Assembly: GCA_910591455.2 (NCBI GenBank)
Contig: OU342820.1
Location: forward strand, 7,338,706-7,402,705
DNA length: 64,000 nt
Direction of reading: 5' to 3'
Source of the DNA: Pholis gunnellus
Lineage: Eukaryota; Chordata; Actinopteri; Perciformes; Pholidae
The notes under the pieces are model-generated. The model was not told where the DNA came from, made no database searches, and saw only the letters and a program-made list of their open reading frames with translations. Both the position numbers and the translations under genes were made by a program. Below, in pieces: positions 1 to 33,580 of this stretch (positions within the stretch are counted from its first letter, which is position 1; each line of letters opens with the position of its first letter).

Positions 1-889
1 GGAGCCAGCGGCTCAGTAAAAACTACATATAGATGCTGTATATAACCTTAACATAGAGAATGAATAGTATGGTGATATACAAGATTACAAAAAAAACGTT
101 ATGTGGAGAGCGACTATCTGATAATGGGGGAGAGCATTACAGTGACATGCGGAACAACACCGGGGGGAGGAGGAGTTAATTTGACACTTGTTTACAGCGT
201 TGTCTTGTTTTAGGAAGGGCACAGGTGATGAAACCGAAGATGAGGCTGACATGTAGCAATAAATACCTGTGGTGAATATGAAAATAACGTTTACAGCCGT
301 AGTTAAGTTCTAAAAGATTTAAACATACCAGGGCTAATTTGAAAGCTTTATCCCTTTTTAAAAAGTTAGAGGGAACCGTTTATAATCCATGATGCAGCTT
401 TTCAGGACCCAAGTTCCTCTGAAAACCTTAGAAAAAAAAATCCTTAATGAATCTTCAAAACTGCTTCTCAACAACAACCAAATATTAGATCCCTGGGCTT
501 AATATACCGAATACACTGTATTCAGCTACCGTTAAGCATTAGCTTAATGTCTTGAAGCTGCTGTAACTATTCCTCCGTGTTCTCAGAGCCTTTCTTTCAT
601 TTCCTGTATTACAGAGCGGGGGGCCGTTGGGGCTCTCTCTGAAGTATTGAGTCAGGTTTTTAATGAACACACTCACTGACACATTCGCTTACAGCAGCTA
701 CTTTTGGCAATGACCGTTGACCTCTAGTCTCCTTATTTCCTCTCAGTGACATAACAGGGAATCCTTTTAATAGATCCATGGACTGCCTCTTCAGAGATGA
801 CAGCGAGACACGGACGAACACATCGTCCGAATTTCTGTGGGTTAAAGGGGTCAAGCCCAAGGGTCAAGCCGAAAATACTTCTGAATATA

Positions 890-1290
890 AACTTTATTTT
901 TTTCGCAGGATCTGGCTTTGTGACATGAGAGGGTGGAGCTAAGCACAACCAAACGCTGAATAAGACATTTTTTAGGCAACTGAAATGGTTGGAATTAACT
1001 GAAAGCACAGTGTGAAGGGGTTAAAGTTCTTTTTTATGGTCTATTTGACTCTAAATGGGACCATATTTGACTAAATGAACATCATGCTGTTTTGAAGAAG
1101 ACCTACGACTAGCGATTGAGACCATAAACTCATTGTTTACAATGTTTACTGAGGTACTACATCGAGTGAGAAGTAGTCATTTTTCCCATAGACTTCTATA
1201 CAATCTGACTTCTTTTTGCAACCAGAGAAGTCGCCCCCTGCTGGCCAGTAGAAAGAATTCAAGTCTCAGACACTTCTGCCTGTTTAGCAG
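890..1290 (+). repeat. Dispersed repeat family A, copy 1
   Basis: The segment contains GAGGGTGGAGCTAAGCACAA and GCTGAATAAGACATTTTTTA, followed by a conserved tail with CATAGACTTCTATACAATC and GTCGCCCCCTGCTGGCCAG. The same ordered blocks recur near 54340-54560 and 61175-61610. I recognise the tail as a sequence common across fish genomes. No coding capacity or clear ends are visible. Confidence 0.7.
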
Positions 1291-2264
1291 TTGTAGAGAT
1301 ATTTAATTACCTCCACAGGGCCTCAGCATATCTACCTCTCCAAACCGCTACTTTGAGACTAATATCCCCCCCCACTGACGGAGCAGGATGGAGCTCTGTG
1401 TGTGGGAGAGAGAGAGAGACTGAGATTTACAGTCCACTTGGAGCCCTGAGCATTTTGTTGGCTTTTATCTCAGCATTTATGACTGATACGAGTACACTCT
1501 TTATCGGATATCATTGTCACACACACACACACACATGTAGATCCACTCTTTCTGAGAGCAAACACACATCTACACACATGCACACGGGATAATCCCTGCC
1601 CGTGTTTTGGTCGGGGGCCTTATCTGAAGTAATGGTGGCTCAGAGCCCCGATTCGTTTTCCCCTCTCTTGTCAGACTGAGGAGTTCACCACATCTTGCGT
1701 CTAAACAACCTCTGATAGAAAAATAAAACCGCAGACGCATCATCCTGCATATTTAACGCGTGCACCCATATACACAGACGGTCCTTCAATGCCTGCTATC
1801 GCTTCTTTCTTTGTTTGTTCGAGGCACTGCCACCTCTACCTAATATGTTTCATCGACATAATATGAACATGACAGGCGGCGTCGGTTCATCGTAACGCTA
1901 ACCGACAGATGAGAAGGGAGTGCTTTGTTTTTTTTTTCACCTTGAACGATGCCCCCCTTTCACCCTTTTTAACATCATGTCACATTATCTGATGTCACCT
2001 GGGACAGAGCCTTAATAATGGTGATGAATGAAACTGTCAATGGACGGGAACGGGTGTTTTATACCGACAAGCAGGCGGGGAGAGGGGAAGCTGGGAGAGC
2101 GAGATAAAGGCATGCAGGCAGGCTACGCACTTTATTGACCCGCTGAAAGAGAACAGATCAGCTGGGTAGTTGCCGCCTTCAAAGAAAAGGCTTTCTCTTT
2201 TATATTGAACTTAATTCCTCTATATGTGTGTTGAAAATCATTGTACGGAGTGATTTACATTCCT

Positions 2265-2281
2265 GGGGGGGGGGGGGGGGG
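2265..2281 (+). repeat. G17 homopolymer
   Basis: Seventeen consecutive G residues, a candidate for G-quadruplex folding and for length error in assembly. Confidence 0.9.
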
Positions 2282-3065
2282 CGTGTCTGCTTGTTTGACT
2301 GTTTGTACTGACGTTTTTCTGATTTTCTGACTCCCATCAACTGGCACAATGTCATGTCTTTCTAGAAAGCTATGGGCGAGAGAAAGGTATAGGTGACAGA
2401 GATGGGAGATTTTAGATTGGCCCATTTTAGAAATTCAGATCTTGATTATATGTTAAAAAAATATAACTTTAAAAACACTTTTTTCTTTCACTTCCTTTGT
2501 TATAGAGCGTGCATGTGTGTGTGTCAAATTAAAGCTGCTGCTGCTGTGCTACTGACTTAGCCGGTTGACCCTTATGTTCTTTTACATTTGCTTCACAATG
2601 CTAAGAGCATTACTGTTATGCAAGAGTGGGGATTTAAAGCCGCTATACTGCCACCATCTGGAATTGCTCCTTGTTTTTGGTTCTTCTACGTTTAAGACGA
2701 CCGGTTGAGTCACTGCTGATTTCAGATGGCCTGGCAATCTTTGGTGCTGTATTTGACATGTTCCTGAGTTTGAGTCCTTCAAACATGGTTAGCAGGAAAC
2801 GGAGAACAACAAAAGTCAGGCAGGTGGGCTGAAAGACAAACAAACGAGTAGGAAGCAGACGGAAAAGATGCAGAGTGGAAGCAGGTGTTGTGTGTGTGTG
2901 TGTGTGTTTGTGTGTGTGTGTAATGATTTTAGGCCTGAACGCACGATGCCAGAGAGGTGCTCACACAGGTGCATCTCATCGACACCACACTGAGCTCAGA
3001 TCAGAAGTGCTAAGTGAGAGGAATTTGGCGAGGAGGAAAGGGGCTCCGCTCAAAACACGTGTTCA

Positions 3066-3068
<3 letters not shown>

Positions 3069-3126
<58 letters not shown>
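3069..3126 (+). repeat. (GT)n microsatellite, left half of a facing pair
   Basis: An uninterrupted 58-nt GT tract. A (CA)n tract begins 104 nt later, so the two are inverted relative to each other. Confidence 0.95.
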
Positions 3127-3127
<1 letters not shown>

Positions 3128-3228
3128 CGCGTGCGCCTGTCTGTGTCCGTCAGCGGCTGTATGACTGAGTACAGCAGCAGCTGGGACAGCCTGCTTGATC
3201 ACGGATTCAACGACATTTGACACACGCG

Positions 3229-3230
<2 letters not shown>

Positions 3231-3309
<79 letters not shown>
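3231..3309 (+). repeat. (CA)n microsatellite, right half of a facing pair
   Basis: An uninterrupted 79-nt CA tract, complementary to the GT tract at 3069-3126. It ends in CGCGCG. Confidence 0.95.
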
Positions 3310-3311
<2 letters not shown>

Positions 3312-3745
3312 GCGTCTTACTCAGTCCTGTAGCTGCAGCAAACACACAGAAGAAGCGCTTCTAAAGCTGTGCAGTAGCTCTCATACAGTAGCTTTGTATG
3401 TATATAGATATATATATATATCTGCTTTTTTTTATTTCAACACCACAATACATTTAAGGAGGACACTAATCAAATCCAATCAAGGAGCTTTTTCAAAACT
3501 ATTTTGATGAGGAGGAGGAGAAATCCCTTTTGATGGTCTGTGATTTCAGAAACTTTGCACGACCCTTCTTTTCATAATACGTTACTTTGCTTTCAACAAA
3601 AGTCCTTCATAGCAACATTACAATCGTCGAGAGGATTACGTTTTGCGGATGTACAGACTTGTCACAGCAGCCTAAATCCAACACCTGGATTCAGCTGTAG
3701 CCCACTTCCTGCTTTTTGTTTTCTTTGCGCCTGAGTGTCATTCAG

Positions 3746-25615
<21,870 letters not shown>

Positions 25616-28350
25616 CCGACAGCAGTCGGAAAACAAATACGGGGCTTAGTTACACTCGCTTACACAGTTACTCACATGCACCAAAAACATGTAATTCATT
25701 GCTGAGGCTTCGGTATCTGATTAGAGCACTCTTTCTGAGTCTTCTCACACACTGGTGTATTGAATCTTCAAGCGCTTTGACCTTTATTTATTTAATTTAC
25801 ACACTGGTGTATTGATTTGTGCGCAGACACGTATTAGGCAGGTCCTATAATCTGTTCTTGCTGCTTTAGCAACAGTTTTGTCTACACAAAGAGGGGACTG
25901 CTGTGGATTTTGATCCGATTATTGATGAGACACTTTTAACTGAGCCGTGAACCCGTTGCTGACATACAAATGAATCTCATCTTCTCTTGTCACCATGTTA
26001 CAGGGAATGCATCAGTTTGACCTTGGTCTGATTAGGAGTGCAAATCCTTAGCTGCCTTATGTAGTAATGCTAATCAATAGTATACCACTACAGCCAATCA
26101 ATAACCAAAGTTTAGATGAAAGACAATGATTGTCTTGCAACGTGATTCAGCCGAGCTGCACTCTGATGCTATAAATTCAGAAGATGTTGTGATTCTGAAT
26201 CTCATGTTTTTCGTATCAGCTTCTGAAGCATTGTGACAGTTACAGTGTCCACGTGTTAGACATAACGTTGGTTCTTGTGCTAAACTAGTTTCATCCTATT
26301 TACTATTAATGAACAGGACATTACATTACATACAGCAGGCCCCAACTGCTGCTCTGAAACCTTTCATTCATTCATTTATATTGACTCCAGTGATAGTTAA
26401 AGATAACACAAGGAACTCAGAGCAGTGTCCATCAGTCTGCCACGATCAGTCCTGGTTCTGGTTCTCCCGTGCAGCCGCACCCTCTAGTTCCTCCATGCAT
26501 TGGAGCTTCATCGATGCAAAGTCGATACACAGGTCATCCTAGACCACGTGAAAGATACTCGCAACCCCCAGCTTGTCATTGGCTGATCCCATCACGCATC
26601 AGCGGGGAGCGGCAGAGCATCGAGGCGAAACTACTGATCCTGGCCAAAGGTTGGAGCCGCTGCTGCCATTGCGCGGAGCTCTTCAGCCCACAGCGAGCCC
26701 CATTGTACGCCACCAGACTGGCAGCTAAATCCAATCCCATTCATTGTGTATGAAAAAAGCAACTGATTCGCTGCACAAAGCATGCTGGGATACCTGTGTT
26801 GTGGAACAAGCTGGCGCTGTGATGAGAGGGCCTGGCGATTTTCAAAGATTCAAAGATTCTTTCCTCAAGACAGCCAATCAAGCTGCAGCACGGGTGACCA
26901 CAACCAGGAAGTGCTAAAATGAGACTCATGACTAATTGTTTTGTTTATAATCTATCAAGGTAGGAAAAAATACTTCTTTCAACCAATTATTTTTGTTTAG
27001 CTGCGTTCAGAGCAGGAGTGACGTTTCCTGCACTTTATTCAGAATAAACATTTTAAACAGCATACATTTAAAAAAAATAAAAAAATAAATACATTTCAGA
27101 TTCCTGCAGATATTAACAAAATATTGTTAAACATTAAATATTAGAGTGATGTTTAATATTTGTCCACATTCAAAAAGAATTGCACTTATTTTGTTACTTG
27201 AAATAATGCGACTGTATAGATTAATGAATGTCTTTGGTTTGAAGTCTTCTGAATGTAAACATGGGAGTCATGTCACTGCATCTTAGATGAACTACACGGC
27301 TTGATTAGAGCGCTACACTTGTGCCCACAAGGCTTCGTGTCTACATGAAGCATGTACAGTAACGGTGTCTTGATAACTGCCGTAGTGCAGTTTCACTCCC
27401 TTTCCATTTGCACTTGTTTTTGTTTTCTGCATGTGTACACACATCATGATAGGAAAGGATGACTCCTGCAGTTTAATAGATTCTTCACAAATGCCTTCTT
27501 CATAAGGATTTTTATAGTTATTTAGTTGTTGCTGTCAGTGGTGATATATGGCTATCCTGTACTGTATCAGTACTTCTGCCAATGGGGATCTATTTAAGTC
27601 CCTTTTCTCTTTGAGATATTACAATGCTGTAATATACAAGTTTAGACACTTACATTGTTATGAGACACTCTGGTAATACAGCTTTGTGTTTACTGTGACT
27701 AATTCTGACAAAATGTCTGTATTGTGAATTCAAAAACCTCTCTTGAGAAAACCTTGGAGCCGTACTGCAAAAGTTTATTTTTGATTCACACCATTTTTGT
27801 TACCGCATACAAACTACAAACTGGCCATTAAGAGATCCCTTCGTGATGCGTTTTGAAACTGTGAACTTCAGCCTATTAAAGGCTTAGCCTAAACCTAAGC
27901 CTAATCAAATAAGTAAATATTGTGCAACAAAACTTTTATCAGTTATGTAGTACAAATGCAACAAAGAACGATGTATTGTTTTTATTTTGTTATTATAAAT
28001 AATGTTTGAAGGGAGTATCCTGTAGTCGGGTATCGTATGCCAGACCGCCGCTAAATACTGCAAACTCGGTTATTTTAGTTATAATTACGTGCGTGATTCA
28101 CTCACTTCTTATGTGGGTTTTTGTTCCTTTTTGAAGGGATTTTAAGTGCCTTGCATGATGTAGCAAATACAACTCTGTCCGACTCATGTGGACGTTCAAA
28201 TAAGAAGAAAGTCTGTTTTCTGCTGTATTTTTCCTGTCAGTGTTGAGCCACTCCATGTAAATGATAGTTTGAGCTTTTTGTGTAATTTTAATATATATTT
28301 TTTTTCTAAAACAAAAGGGGATTTGTTAATAAAAGAAAAGATAATTAAGC
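25616..28350 (+). other. Probable 3' UTR of mrtfa
   Basis: No coding signal follows the stop. AATAAA occurs at 27043-27048 and 28328-28333. The second is followed about 15-25 nt later by a GT-rich stretch (CTGTTGTGGT) and preceded by an AT-rich stretch, so I favour an end near 28350. A GC-richer segment at about 26530-26920 looks unlike its AT-rich surroundings and may be an inserted repeat. The boundary is inferred and RNA reads would settle it. Confidence 0.45.
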
Positions 28351-28563
28351 CTGTTGTGGTAAGATTATTTCATAATAATAATAAACAGTACAGGATAATT
28401 GAGGGGGGGGGGGGTGCCTTCCCCCTTGTTAACCTGCCATCCCCTCTCTCCTCCTATGTAGAGACAGTGCAGGGGCAGAGCATGTTCGTCTAGTCTGTCA
28501 GACTTATTGATCCTTTATCTGACTGAAGTTTGTGCAAGTTAGTGTTTCCACATTTGATTAGTG

Positions 28564-28573
28564 ACACACACAC

Positions 28574-28656
<83 letters not shown>
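28564..28656 (+). repeat. (CA)n microsatellite
   Basis: A 93-nt CA tract with one CG interruption near its start, just beyond the probable mrtfa 3' end. Confidence 0.92.
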
Positions 28657-28657
<1 letters not shown>

Positions 28658-29520
28658 CCTTGCCAGAACAGGATATGGGTGGACATGTGAGGGAGGTGGA
28701 TGATTGGCTTACAGCAAAACTCTAGCTCCTAATGGAGGGGAGCAGAGGATACCAGGCTAACATGTATTCCACAGTGGGCCTCCCACGGACAAAAGAGAGT
28801 GTGTGTTTGTGTGTGTGTGTGTGTGAATAAATGGCTCCCAAATCGGCAGTTTTGCGCAATCATGCACAACCACGTAATAAGATATTGTGTTTTGAAAGCC
28901 TCAAAATATCTTGATTTCGTTGGAAAGCAGACTTGTAGATGTTGGTCTTGCTGGTTGTTCTTCACCTCCATTGCGCCTTCTTTTCCCCAACTTCCTTTTC
29001 TTTCTTCTGCAAGCTAGAACTGAAGTGGAGTGAATCGGAAAAAAGCTGAAAACAAACTGCCGACTCCTCTTCTGCAGATGTTTATAAGAGTCTTTTTTTA
29101 ATTCCGAGCCAAAAAAATTGCAAACTTCTGATCTACTATGTCCTGTCAAACCACTTTCTTTTGCATGCATAGCTTGTCATGAGCCAGAAGCGGAGGGCTA
29201 CACAGAAGTCCACGCACACACAGATTCATCAACACACACACTCGCCTCTAAATCCGACCCTATAATGTTGGTCTGGGCTTAGAGGAAGTTTTGCCGTTGG
29301 GCAGCCTGAAGTAACTCTGCAGATGCTTTGATGCATCTCAGAACAGCAGTCGGGGGTCTGCTTGTGATGTGGTTAGTATTTGCAAACACACACACACACA
29401 CACACACACAGAAACACGTGCGTGCACCAACACACACAAAGAGTAAACATGGATTTATTCAACACAGTAGTGCACAAATACATATGTATTTACGCAACTC
29501 CTGCAGGGGAAGAGCCACGG

Positions 29521-29629
29521 TGGGAACCGATCAGCTATCGTCTGACAATGATGTCGCTTTTTATTGGTTTAAAATTAGCTTGTAAACTGACTGCTTGTGA
29601 AACAACCCGGTCATACACGTCGTCCCTCA
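29521..29629 (+). repeat. Unnamed dispersed repeat C, copy 1
   Basis: About 80% identical by eye to 33471-33580 over 110 nt, sharing GCTATCGTCTG, TTTTTATTGGTTTAAAAT and AGCTTGTAAACTG. I do not recognise the family. Confidence 0.75.
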
Positions 29630-30839
29630 ACACCAACTCCAGTCTCGATTCTCAAATTTAAACATTACATTAATAACTGGTTAATTGGTTACAGTTAGAA
29701 AAGAGGCCGCAGTCATGGTTAAAAGAAGAAACCTGACCTACAAACATTGTGCTTCTAACTACCTCCTTTGCCCCAAACGATCATAATCATAATTCCTATA
29801 TCTGCTTGAGTGCTTGAACGTATCATATGTTGTTTCGGGGGATTTGCTGATAGGACTGACGCTCTCGTTTTCTCATGTCTCGTTGAGATTGTTTCCGAAC
29901 TGTTGACCAAAACAACCAAGTCCGCCTGAAATCTACATTTTCCGTGGTGGTCGATGACTAAGCCAACCGAACTACTGATGTGAAAGCCCCCAGAGTCTCA
30001 AGCCAAAAAGCTACGAGACCGAGTGTGGAGCTTCTGTTGTTCTAGATTAGATGTGACAGTCCTTTGAAAGCTCAGGTTCTTCCAGACCAAACGTCATGAC
30101 ATCTCCACGGGGGGATGAGAGAGTGAAATGAATTACCAAGAGGGGTGAAAAAGATCTGCCTACTGAAGCAGCTTCCTTTCACACAGTACAACGTGTATTC
30201 TTAGAAAGAATCCTCAAGGTCAGAGCAGTCTCGCTCCCGACGACAGATCATCTGCGGCGCTCTAATGGAAACCTGCTGCGGCGACATGTTCAAAGCAACA
30301 ACACAGAAACGCACACCGAGATGGCAGCTCGAGCTCCACGTCAGACAGAAACGCTGTCGGATACACATGCAAATAAATAAAACATGGCTGCAAGCTCAAA
30401 GAGACACAGATAAACTACAAGAGACATGTGTATTCTGGTATTCATCGCTTTAGTTATTTATAAGGGTCAGACTTAAAAAAATGACGATATCGCGGTATTG
30501 CAGCGACATCAGGATTTAGCTCCACATGCCCCGTATTAAAGGGAACGATGCACTGTGGTCGTTAAGAAGAATAGATCTTTCATTGTATTTTAATGAATCA
30601 GTTATTAGATGGGCCTGGTCTCCACCCACTGGCCGCCCGTCTCACTTCTAGTTCTACAGAGCCACAGGGATACAATCACAACATGTGGGGATTACATGAA
30701 AGTGACACCTGCATTGAGGTAATAAACGGCATACAGTAAAAACTGCAGATGTAAAATAAAGGTAATAAAAACGAAATCAAATTTGTAATTTCGGGCTGCT
30801 GGTGTTCCCACACCTCTCATCCACATCGATGAATCCGAA

Positions 30840-31130
30840 GTTCCCCTAAACTCTAAGGAGTATTTCAGCATCTTGTGTTTTCGGCCCGTAATTTAGTTGT
30901 TTTGATTCTCTGTCACCGATCTCACGGGAAGCTCTTTTCAGTGAAAATGTTCTAACAACTCACTGCACTCTCTGCCCATCACCAATGAGCAGACAGGCAG
31001 AATTAGCAACTAGCTGGTGATTATAGCCAAACAGTTAGCAGCCAAGCAGCCAGATATCCCCCCCCCCCCCCCCCCCCAGGAGTTGGTGGAGATGGAAAAT
31101 GAGCTGAAAAGAGCTTCGTCAGGTGGAAAC
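30840..31130 (+). repeat. Dispersed repeat family D, copy 3, interrupted by a C20 run
   Basis: Related to 18386-18690 (GGAGTTGGTGGAGAT, AGCAACTAGCTGGTGA, AACAACTCACTGCACTC). A run of 20 C at 31058-31077 replaces the TTTCCCTCAGGAG wording of copy 2. Confidence 0.55.
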
Positions 31131-32097
31131 AAACCAAATGAATGCTAATGTTGTTCTGTGTCTGCTGGATGTGTAATTTAGCATCGCTTTGCAAACATTT
31201 TTGCTATATCAACTTATCTTACAGCTTGTTGCCCTGTGGCAAACCAAATCAATTAACGCAGGTCTGACTCTATAAAATAAGAAACTTGTCATTTATTTTT
31301 AATTGGGGATGTACATCCATTTCTGTGATGTTTGTTTAAAAACACTTGGGGAATCTTACCTTTGTGTTTGGTGCATCTTCTTTCTACTTTTTTGTTTGGC
31401 ATAAAGGTCATTCTTTATTTTAATAAGATTAATACATGTTCCATCTATTTGCTAGCAGAACAGAGAATAGCTTATTATGGGAGGAAGGCTGTGACATCCC
31501 CCTCAGGGAAGATAGATGCAAACACACAGATGCAAAAACAATAAAAACCTTATTGTGATACATCTACCTTAACGCAACACGGAGGAACTGACTGAAAAAC
31601 ACAATGAAGCTGGAGGAAAAGCTGACATCACGTCAATTCAACGCACAAAGGGAACAAAGAAAATGCAGCTTAGAGAAGTGAAACAGCGAGAGATAAATGA
31701 GTAAGAAGAGGGGAATGATTTGAGAGAGGTGGAGTGCGTGTGATGTGCACGTGTGTAGCAACATGTCAGTTCCACCTGGACCAGAGTTTGGTGTTTGACG
31801 GTGAAAAAGTATGTGAACAAGAGAAGGCAGAGAGAGGTGAAGAGCAAAAGAGTGGAGAACGGAAATAGCTCTATCCTATTATCATCACCTCTTCCTGTCT
31901 TGCTGTCGCACCTCTAATTACTGCAGCGACATCGCTCCAAACAGCACACAATGGGGGTTGCGTGTGTCTGTCCTAATGTAGATGTATTTGACGAAAAGTA
32001 TATTCATGTACAGAATTTCTTTGCACCTCTACAAGACAGTTTCCGCATGTTGAGACGCTATGTTTCAGAGCCTGTAATTCGCTTTGTGTTCTTGTCA

Positions 32098-32142
<45 letters not shown>

Positions 32143-33470
32143 TGTGGAGATTATACCTCTCCTGTTAACCACCTGGAGAGAGGCAGCCTGGTGAGAGAAG
32201 CTTAAAGAGAATTTAATCCTTTCCTTAATGTGACAGCAGCATTTTCTACGAAACTACCATCATTACTAAACTGTTGAGCCTTAGTATGTGTGTGTGTGTG
32301 TGTGTGTGTGTGCGTGCGTGCGCGCGCAGGCGCTAAAGCATCCCCCACACACACACACATGCACCCTTGAAAGCAGACATTTTGCAGGAGGCTACAGTAA
32401 GTGTGACTTCATGTGTCGTCTTAAGCGCACTGTGAGCAGCCGATGTAGGTCAGGCGTATTGCAAACTGAGTCCCTGACTGTTCTGTGACTTATGCTAGAA
32501 ACCAAATGCTACCATGGGGATTATTCAGAGACAGTGGCAAGCCCCCCCCCCCCCCACACACACACACACAAATGTGCACACCACACCATCACACGGACAC
32601 ATAGAGGTCCTTTTGAATCTAGGTCAGCCAAGTGGTGAAGACAATACTGACCTTTACCGCACACGACACGACTCGACCTGACAAAAACTATATGAAGAAG
32701 AAACACGTGAGGGTGGAAAAACACATCAACATTAGGTCCACTTAGGTCTTTATGTCTACCTTCACCCCCAATGAGATTCACTGTCCTCTGTGATGTCTCC
32801 ACGACCTTGCCATCAATCTTTCTTTCTCTCTGTCTCCATGTGTAAACTGCAGAGGCAGCGTCATATGGCCCCTGACAGCTTCCATACTTTCTCCCTCTGC
32901 TCAACAAAACAGCTGAACTCCCGCCAAAAAGAGAGAGAGGGAGAGAAGAGAGACACACACACACACACACATAGGGAGACAGGCGTCCAGGGTTCCCATC
33001 TGTTTATGGTGATGCAGTTTTTCTTGTCAGGGTCTCTGTCAGGTTTACATGTTTGATCTCATAAGTCGGTGGGTCCATCTGGCTGTGTTTATGTCAATCT
33101 GTCTTTTGGCTGAGCAGTCAGCGGCTTCAGTGTCTCTCCGTATTGAAAATCACTCGTACATCATATGACTACGTCATACATCACAAGAGAACAAGCCGTT
33201 CTGTCCTTGTCCCGTCAAACCAGAGGCACTTACTAAGCCACAACAGAAAGTCTTCTCCAATCAAATCTTCCCTACAAACATTCTTGTTTACCCTCCGGTT
33301 TGATTCTATAATCAATGGACCTGACTGGCAAATTTGGTTTCAGAACAAATGCACAAGTACGAATAGTTAGCGTGCGGTAAATTTCTGTAGGCAGCGGGAC
33401 AAGATTTTGGTATCGGAAGCGTTCTGGTTTGCGTTTGGAGGCTTTGGTTGAATGCAGGTAATCAGTCTTT

Positions 33471-33580
33471 GTAGGAACCCACCGGCTATCGTCTGGCAAT
33501 GATTCAGATTTTTATTGGTTTAAAATCAGCTTGTAAACTGGCAACTCGTGAAACAAGTCGGTAGTACACGTCGTCTCTCA
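33471..33580 (+). repeat. Unnamed dispersed repeat C, copy 2
   Basis: Same orientation as copy 1, 3.95 kb away. The flanks do not align beyond about 110 nt. Confidence 0.75.

Larger units (their letters stand above)
1..3745. other. Upstream or 5' intronic DNA, no coding exon recognised
   Basis: I see no convincing exon. It holds a fish dispersed repeat (about 890-1290), a G17 run (2265-2281), short CA tracts near 1519 and a facing GT/CA microsatellite pair at 3069-3309. A 5' non-coding or N-terminal mrtfa exon could be hidden here, but I cannot place it. Confidence 0.5.
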
